Of a DNA stretch of 64,000 bases, positions 60,329-64,000 are shown piece by piece. Both the position numbers and the translations under genes were made by a program. Within the stretch, counting starts at the first letter, position 1. Each line of letters starts with the position of its first letter. The DNA is taken from contig NZ_CP030073.1 of assembly GCF_003261055.1 (NCBI RefSeq), positions 5,952,001-6,016,000 on the forward strand. The letters run 5' to 3'. The notes under the pieces were generated by a model. It was given only the letters and a program-made list of their open reading frames with translations, searched no databases and was not told the origin of the DNA. Source of the DNA: Streptomyces cadmiisoli (GTDB lineage Bacteria > Actinomycetota > Actinomycetes > Streptomycetales > Streptomycetaceae).

Positions 60329-61414
60329 TCAGGCCGCCGGCTGTGTCACGTCCGCGACCACGCAGCTGACGTTGTCCGGCCCGCCGGCCGCGTTCGCCGC
60401 GTCGACCAGGGCGCGGACCGCGTCCTCCGGGGCCGCGGTGGTGGTCAGGACGTGCCGTATCCGCGCCTCGGGGACCACGGCCGACAGACCGTCGGAGCAC
60501 AGCAGACAGCGGTCGCCGGGACGCGCGTCGTGCAGGCGCAGATCGGCGGGTACGGGGGCGCCGCCGGTCAGGGACTTCAGCAGCAGGGCGCGCCGGGGGT
60601 GGGTGGCGGCCTCCTCCGGGGTGAGCCGGCCCTCGTCGATCATCGACTGGACGACGGTGTGGTCGTGGGTGATGCGGAACAGGCCCCCGTCGCGCAGCAG
60701 ATACGCCCGTGAGTCGCCGATGTGCACGAGGGCCAGCCGGGAGCCGGTCCACAGCATCGCCGTCAGGGTGGTGCCGGCCTCGTCGGACCCGGCGGCGTCG
60801 CGCACCGCCGCCGTCGCGTCCCGCACGGTGTCCGCCAGCAGGTTGAGCACCTCGCCCGCCGGTGTCTCCGCGCCGTCCTCCAGCACCTTCAGCGCCTCCA
60901 CGACCGCGGCGCTCGCCGGGCCGCCCGCCGGTCCGTAGCCGTCGGCGACCGCCAGCAGGCGGGCACCCGCGTACGCGGTGTCCTGATTGGCGGGGCGGAC
61001 CAGACCGGGGTCGGTGAGAGCGGCGTAACGCAGGTCCAGGGTGGTCATGGCGGTGTCCCTTCTCGATGGGCTCGATGGCCCCGACGGTGTCGTCAGGTGG
61101 TCGACGAGGAACCGGGCGAGGTCCCGCCGCTCGGCGGTCTCCGCCTCGACCCGCTCCCAGTGGGCGCGGACCTCCCGGGCGGCGGCCGGGGGCGGCAGGG
61201 CGCACACCGCGCGGATACCGGCCAGCGGCATGCCCAGCCGGCGCAGCCACGCCACCAGCCGGGCCCGCTCCAACTGCTCGGGCGCGTAGTAGCGGTAGCC
61301 GGTGTGCGGATCGACGCGGGCCGGGCGCAGCAGGTCCAGCTCGTCGTAGAGCCGCAGCGCCTTCGGCGACAGCCGGGACGCCTTCGCGAACGCGCCGATC
61401 GTCAGCATGTCCAT
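60329..61414 (-). CDS. MerR regulator–PP2C phosphatase fusion protein
   Basis: 361 aa. Residues 1-~75 are a MerR winged helix (L-T-I-G-A-F-A-K-A-S-R-L-S-P-K-A-L-R-L-Y-D, then G-Y-R-Y-Y), with a dimerisation helix to ~108. A 12-residue linker leads to a complete PP2C domain from Met123: N-Q-D near residue 141, A-V-A-D-G-Y-G, G-D-S-R-A-Y-L, C-S-D-G-L-S and G-P-D-N-V-S, i.e. all metal-binding Asp residues. It may link DNA binding with Ser/Thr dephosphorylation. ATG 61048 (Met123) has its own AAGGGA 7 nt upstream, so free PP2C could also be made. The MerR start could be GTG 61420. A 19-bp-spacer promoter precedes the gene. Confidence 0.88.
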   Translation of the reverse strand: MDMLTIGAFAKASRLSPKALRLYDELDLLRPARVDPHTGYRYYAPEQLERARLVAWLRRLGMPLAGIRAVCALPPPAAAREVRAHWERVEAETAERRDLARFLVDHLTTPSGPSSPSRRDTAMTTLDLRYAALTDPGLVRPANQDTAYAGARLLAVADGYGPAGGPASAAVVEALKVLEDGAETPAGEVLNLLADTVRDATAAVRDAAGSDEAGTTLTAMLWTGSRLALVHIGDSRAYLLRDGGLFRITHDHTVVQSMIDEGRLTPEEAATHPRRALLLKSLTGGAPVPADLRLHDARPGDRCLLCSDGLSAVVPEARIRHVLTTTAAPEDAVRALVDAANAAGGPDNVSCVVADVTQPAA

Positions 61415-61446
61415 GTGCACCTCGCACTCCTCCGGTTCCGCCACCG

Positions 61447-61477
61447 ATGCTGGAGCTTCACCGAAGGTGAAGGTCAA
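61447..61477 (-). promoter_or_regulatory. MerR-type autoregulated promoter
   Basis: On the minus strand: -35 TTGACC (61477-61472), 19-bp spacer, -10 CAGCAT (61452-61447). The spacer contains a perfect dyad CTTCACC-GAA-GGTGAAG (61456-61472). The long spacer with a central dyad is the classic MerR architecture and lies ~30 bp before the MerR–PP2C start. Confidence 0.8.
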
Positions 61478-61553
61478 GCGCCTTTTTCCGACGCCGGGAC
61501 GGTTGTTAGCCTGCCCAGCGGCCCATCGTCGCCCGACCTCGGAGGAAACCGCC

Positions 61554-62417
61554 GTGCCCCGCATCGCCCTCGTCACCTGCCGGCCCGGTCCCGAGGTCGC
61601 CGCGGACCTTGATCTGCCCGTGCTGGCCGGGGCGTTGACCCGCGCCGGGGCCGACACGGCCGTCGTCGAGTGGGACGACCCGGCGGTCGACTGGGCCGGG
61701 TTCGACCTCGCCGTGATCCGCTCCACCTGGGACTACAGCTGGCGGGCCACCGAATTCCTCGCCTGGGCGCGGAAGTGCGGCGGGGTCACGCGGCTGGCGA
61801 ATCCGGCGCACGTGGTGCGGTGGAACGCCGACAAGCGCTACCTCGGCGATCTCGCGGCGGCCGGTGTCCCGACCGTCCCCACCCGCTACCTCGCCCCCGG
61901 CGAGCCGGTCGGCCTGCCCGACGACCACGACTACGTCGTCAAGCCGACCTCCGGCGCGGGCGCCCGCTTCGCCGCCCGCTACTCCCCGCACGAGCACGCC
62001 ACCGCCGTACGGCAGCTGGCGCGCATGCACGCCGAGGGGTTCACCGCGATGGTGCAGCCCTATGTCGAGGGCATCGACGTCACCGGCGAACGGGCGTTGC
62101 AGTTCTTCGGCGGGCGGCTGCTGCACGCCAGCCGCAAGGGCGCCGTGCTGGCGCCGGGCACCGCGTACGACGCGCGGAAGGTCGCCCATCCCGGGCTCGA
62201 GGTGTGGCGGCCGACGGACGCCGAACTGGCCGTGGCCGAGCGCGCGCTGAGCACGGTGCCGGGGGCGCCGGAGCTGCTGTACGCGCGGGTGGACCTGGTG
62301 GACGGACCCGACGGGGAGCCGCGGGTGATGGAACTGGAGCTGGTCGAGCCGAACCTGTTCCTGTCGCTGCACCCCGGATCGGTCGGGCCGGTGGTGGAAG
62401 CGATCCTGTCCCACTAG
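61554..62417 (+). CDS. ATP-grasp protein, RimK/glutathione-synthetase-like, unknown substrate
   Basis: 287 aa. N-terminal pre-ATP-grasp fold with R-S-T-W-D-Y near 57-62 (a recognisable motif of this group: V-I-R-S-T-W-D-Y-S), then N-P-x-H-V-V-R-W-N-A-D-K-R-Y-L, lid Y-V-V-K-P-T-S-G-A-G-A near 124-134, and the Mg site E-L-E-L-V-E-P-N-L-F. GTG 61554 follows GGAGG at 8 nt. Members often make small peptides or peptide-like ligations; the acceptor is unknown. It diverges from the MerR–PP2C gene across 139 bp and could share its control. Confidence 0.82.
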   Translation: MPRIALVTCRPGPEVAADLDLPVLAGALTRAGADTAVVEWDDPAVDWAGFDLAVIRSTWDYSWRATEFLAWARKCGGVTRLANPAHVVRWNADKRYLGDLAAAGVPTVPTRYLAPGEPVGLPDDHDYVVKPTSGAGARFAARYSPHEHATAVRQLARMHAEGFTAMVQPYVEGIDVTGERALQFFGGRLLHASRKGAVLAPGTAYDARKVAHPGLEVWRPTDAELAVAERALSTVPGAPELLYARVDLVDGPDGEPRVMELELVEPNLFLSLHPGSVGPVVEAILSH

Positions 62418-62462
62418 GCGTCCCGGCGGGCCGGTCCGTCCCCCCGCGCGGCCGGTCCGTTT

Positions 62463-63107
62463 CTACCGGGGGCGGTCCGGTGGGGCCTCGTCGGCGACCG
62501 CCGTGCGCTGCAGCAGTCCCCAGGTGAACTCGGCGGCCACCCGGTGGCGCACGCCCCGGGTGTCCGGCGCCGTGAACGCCAGGCCCCACCGGGTCGGCGC
62601 CGAGCCCTCCAGCGGGCGGGCCGGCGCGAAGGCGCGGGCGGCCTCGTCCACCGTGCAGGACCAGGGGGTGAGGTCCTCCAGGGTGTGCAGCTCGGGGCCC
62701 GGCACGCCCGGCGCGCGCACCAGCCACTCGTTCCAGACGGCGCCGTTCGGGGCGAGGAGGACCTCGAAGCGCAGGTCGGGCCAGAGCGGCAGCCGCCACT
62801 GCCGGGCCTCGCAGTCCAGGTCGCCGACGCGGCGGGCGGCCGTCGACTCCGGTGGCCCGAGGACCGAGCGCAGCCGGTCCGCGGCGCCGCGCGACCGCGG
62901 GGAGCGGACCATGGCCTGCCACCGCTTGTTCGCCTCCCGCATCCGCGCGAGCGGGACCCCCAGTTCGCGGCGGGCGTCCTCCACCAGGCCGGGGTTGTGG
63001 TCGGCCATGCGGCGCAGCAGGACCAGCTGGAAGTCGAGCGGGGTGAACCTGCCGCCGGACGGCTCCTCGCCGGCGGGTGGCATTCCTGAGGACGGCATGC
63101 GCTCCAT
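62463..63107 (-). CDS. Conserved protein of unknown function (214 aa)
   Basis: Soluble, with no signal or membrane helix. It opens with a Pro/Gly-rich leader and an amphipathic helix (F-Q-L-V-L-L-R-R-M-A-D-H-N), then a predicted beta-rich domain with W-R-L-P-L-W-P-D-L-R-F-E-V-L-L and N-E-W-L-V-R-A-P-G. I do not recognise a family. ATG 63107 follows GGTGGG; ATG 63098 is possible. It is 20 bp downstream of the FkbM methyltransferase stop in the same direction and is probably cotranscribed. Confidence 0.65.
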   Translation of the reverse strand: MERMPSSGMPPAGEEPSGGRFTPLDFQLVLLRRMADHNPGLVEDARRELGVPLARMREANKRWQAMVRSPRSRGAADRLRSVLGPPESTAARRVGDLDCEARQWRLPLWPDLRFEVLLAPNGAVWNEWLVRAPGVPGPELHTLEDLTPWSCTVDEAARAFAPARPLEGSAPTRWGLAFTAPDTRGVRHRVAAEFTWGLLQRTAVADEAPPDRPR

Positions 63108-63127
63108 CGTCGCCCACCGGGCGCGGC

Positions 63128-63937
63128 TCAGCCCCTCGACACCGGCACACCGTCGCGGTCGCGCGCGCCGCCGGGGCGCCGGCCGTCCGGCAGGAAGAGG
63201 ACGGAGTTGACGTAGCGGGGACGGTCGCGCAGCGGGAGCACCCGGCGCAGCAGGCCGTGCGAGGCGACGTGCGAGGTGGCCGCCTGGTGGGCCTCCAGCG
63301 GGAAGTCGCCGAGCGGGACCCAGGCCGAGCCGGGCAGCACCCAGCCCGTGTAGCCGAGGAGCGACAGATACGTCACGGCCGGGGCGATCGGCTGGATCCG
63401 GGTCTCCAGTTCCACCAGCAGGGCCGGCCGGTCGCGGGCCAGCAGTCCGGTCGCGCCGCGCAGCACGGCCAGTTCGCTGCCGTCGACGTCGACCTTGACG
63501 AAGCCGACGTCCGTGAGGCCGAGGTCGTCCAGGGCCACGCAGGGGACCTCCACCGAGCGGGCGTGGATGTCCCGCCGCAGCAGGGAGGAGACGCCCCGCT
63601 CGCCGGTGTCCCCCGGGGGCAGCCACAGGCGGGCCGTGCCGGGGCGGTCCGAGGCGGCGGCCCGGACCACCCGGACGTTCGCCGGGGCCGTGGCGGAGAG
63701 CAGCCGCGCCAGGTGCGGGACCGGTTCGACGGTCACCACCCGCCGGGAGCGGGCGCTCAGCCTGCGGGTCCACGGGCCGTACCAGCCGCCGACGTCGACG
63801 GCGGTGCCGCAGCCGGGCGGGCAGAAGTCGGCGAGCCGGGCCAGCTCCGGTTCGAAGCGGGGGTACACCGCGCGGGCGGCCGCGGCCACCAGCCGGGCGG
63901 GCAGGAAGCGGGCGACCCGGGCGGCGAGCGTGGTCAC
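63128..63937 (-). CDS. FkbM-family methyltransferase
   Basis: 269-aa SAM-dependent methyltransferase. Motif I is A-V-D-V-G-G-W-Y-G-P-W near 47-57, motif II-like V-V-T-V-E-P-V-P-H, and the FkbM motif F-V-K-V-D-V-D-G-S-E-L-A-V-L-R-G near 154-169, followed by L-L-V-E-L-E. The family O-methylates hydroxyls on sugars, lipids or polyketides. Its GTG start overlaps the stop of the upstream partial gene (GTGA), so it is a downstream member of an operon running in from the right edge, possibly for cell-surface glycan or a metabolite. Confidence 0.87.
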   Translation of the reverse strand: MTTLAARVARFLPARLVAAAARAVYPRFEPELARLADFCPPGCGTAVDVGGWYGPWTRRLSARSRRVVTVEPVPHLARLLSATAPANVRVVRAAASDRPGTARLWLPPGDTGERGVSSLLRRDIHARSVEVPCVALDDLGLTDVGFVKVDVDGSELAVLRGATGLLARDRPALLVELETRIQPIAPAVTYLSLLGYTGWVLPGSAWVPLGDFPLEAHQAATSHVASHGLLRRVLPLRDRPRYVNSVLFLPDGRRPGGARDRDGVPVSRG

Positions 63938-64000
63938 GGCACCATCCGTTTGAGCAGTTCCTCGTGCTCGTCCTCGGAGACCTGCTCCCCGGACGACGGC
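63934..64000 (-). CDS. C-terminal end of an unidentified protein (partial)
   Basis: Only the last 21 codons are inside the window, ending P-S-S-G-E-Q-V-S-E-D-E-H-E-E-L-L-K-R-M-V-P then TGA at 63934. The acidic helical tail gives no family. The GTGA overlap with the FkbM gene shows translational coupling. Confidence 0.6.
   Translation of the reverse strand, partial: PSSGEQVSEDEHEELLKRMVP

Noticed and set aside
60329..61048. PP2C as the only gene here, with MerR as a separate upstream gene
   Set aside because: No stop separates the two domains; the fusion is in one frame. The internal start is kept as a possibility only.

Overview
This 64 kb window is chromosomal DNA of a Streptomyces or a very close relative. 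The evidence is the very high G+C with strong third-position G/C bias, abundant GTG starts, Tat-exported secreted proteins, LAxTG sortase chemistry, SoxR- and GlnR-type control sites, and a dnaG–sigma-70 (hrdA-like) neighbourhood. From memory, the gene order follows the S. coelicolor SCO2440–SCO2500 segment with local differences. No database was consulted.

Layout. 1–5.7 kb: aldo/keto reductase tail, TetR regulator, a small CxxC/HxxxxH protein, a DHA2 multidrug exporter divergent from tRNA-dihydrouridine synthase, and a membrane LtaS-like sulfatase. 5.7–14.9 kb: a translationally coupled pair of debranching-enzyme-like glycosidases, a divergent ROK regulator, pyruvate phosphate dikinase behind a long structured leader, and an orphan ATP-grasp protein. 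14.9–18.3 kb: a PPOX protein, a sortase-anchored excalibur protein, and two Tat-exported beta-propeller enzymes. 18.4–32.4 kb: nitrogen assimilation. A nitrite reductase operon (FAD reductase–nirB–nirD) lies behind a GlnR-like box; nasA and a CbiX-type chelatase (which could supply siroheme for NirB) lie further along. Interspersed are TauE, a class F sortase with its membrane partner, a SoxR-type FMN reductase, an M4 metalloprotease, a GGCT-like protein and a SanA-like protein.

32.4–42.4 kb: housekeeping genes dgt, FAD reductase, dnaG and hrdA-like sigma factor, then a heterodimeric ABC exporter. 42.5–46.3 kb: an FGGY kinase, a complete IS630-family element inserted exactly in the stop codon of a small membrane-protein gene, two identical tRNA-Asn genes and a CAU tRNA. 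46.5–54.6 kb: a LAL-type LuxR regulator and a group of small stress-like genes (65-aa protein, DUF7144-like, SHOCT, DUF2252). Three transcription units there share a 17-bp palindrome. A STAS/MEDS-ATPase partner-switching pair and an Mbl/MreB-like gene follow. 54.9 kb: a 19-codon peptide gene with its own terminator. 55–60.3 kb: a malonate utilisation cluster (matC–matB–fused carboxyltransferase, divergent matR) with dyad operators. 60.3–64 kb: a MerR–PP2C fusion behind a classic 19-bp-spacer MerR promoter, a second ATP-grasp gene, an unknown protein, an FkbM methyltransferase and a truncated gene.

The most interesting items are the shared 17-bp palindrome, the MerR–PP2C fusion with a possible internal start, the mat cluster in which a carboxyltransferase stands where a malonyl-CoA decarboxylase would be expected, and the stop-codon-preserving IS630 insertion.
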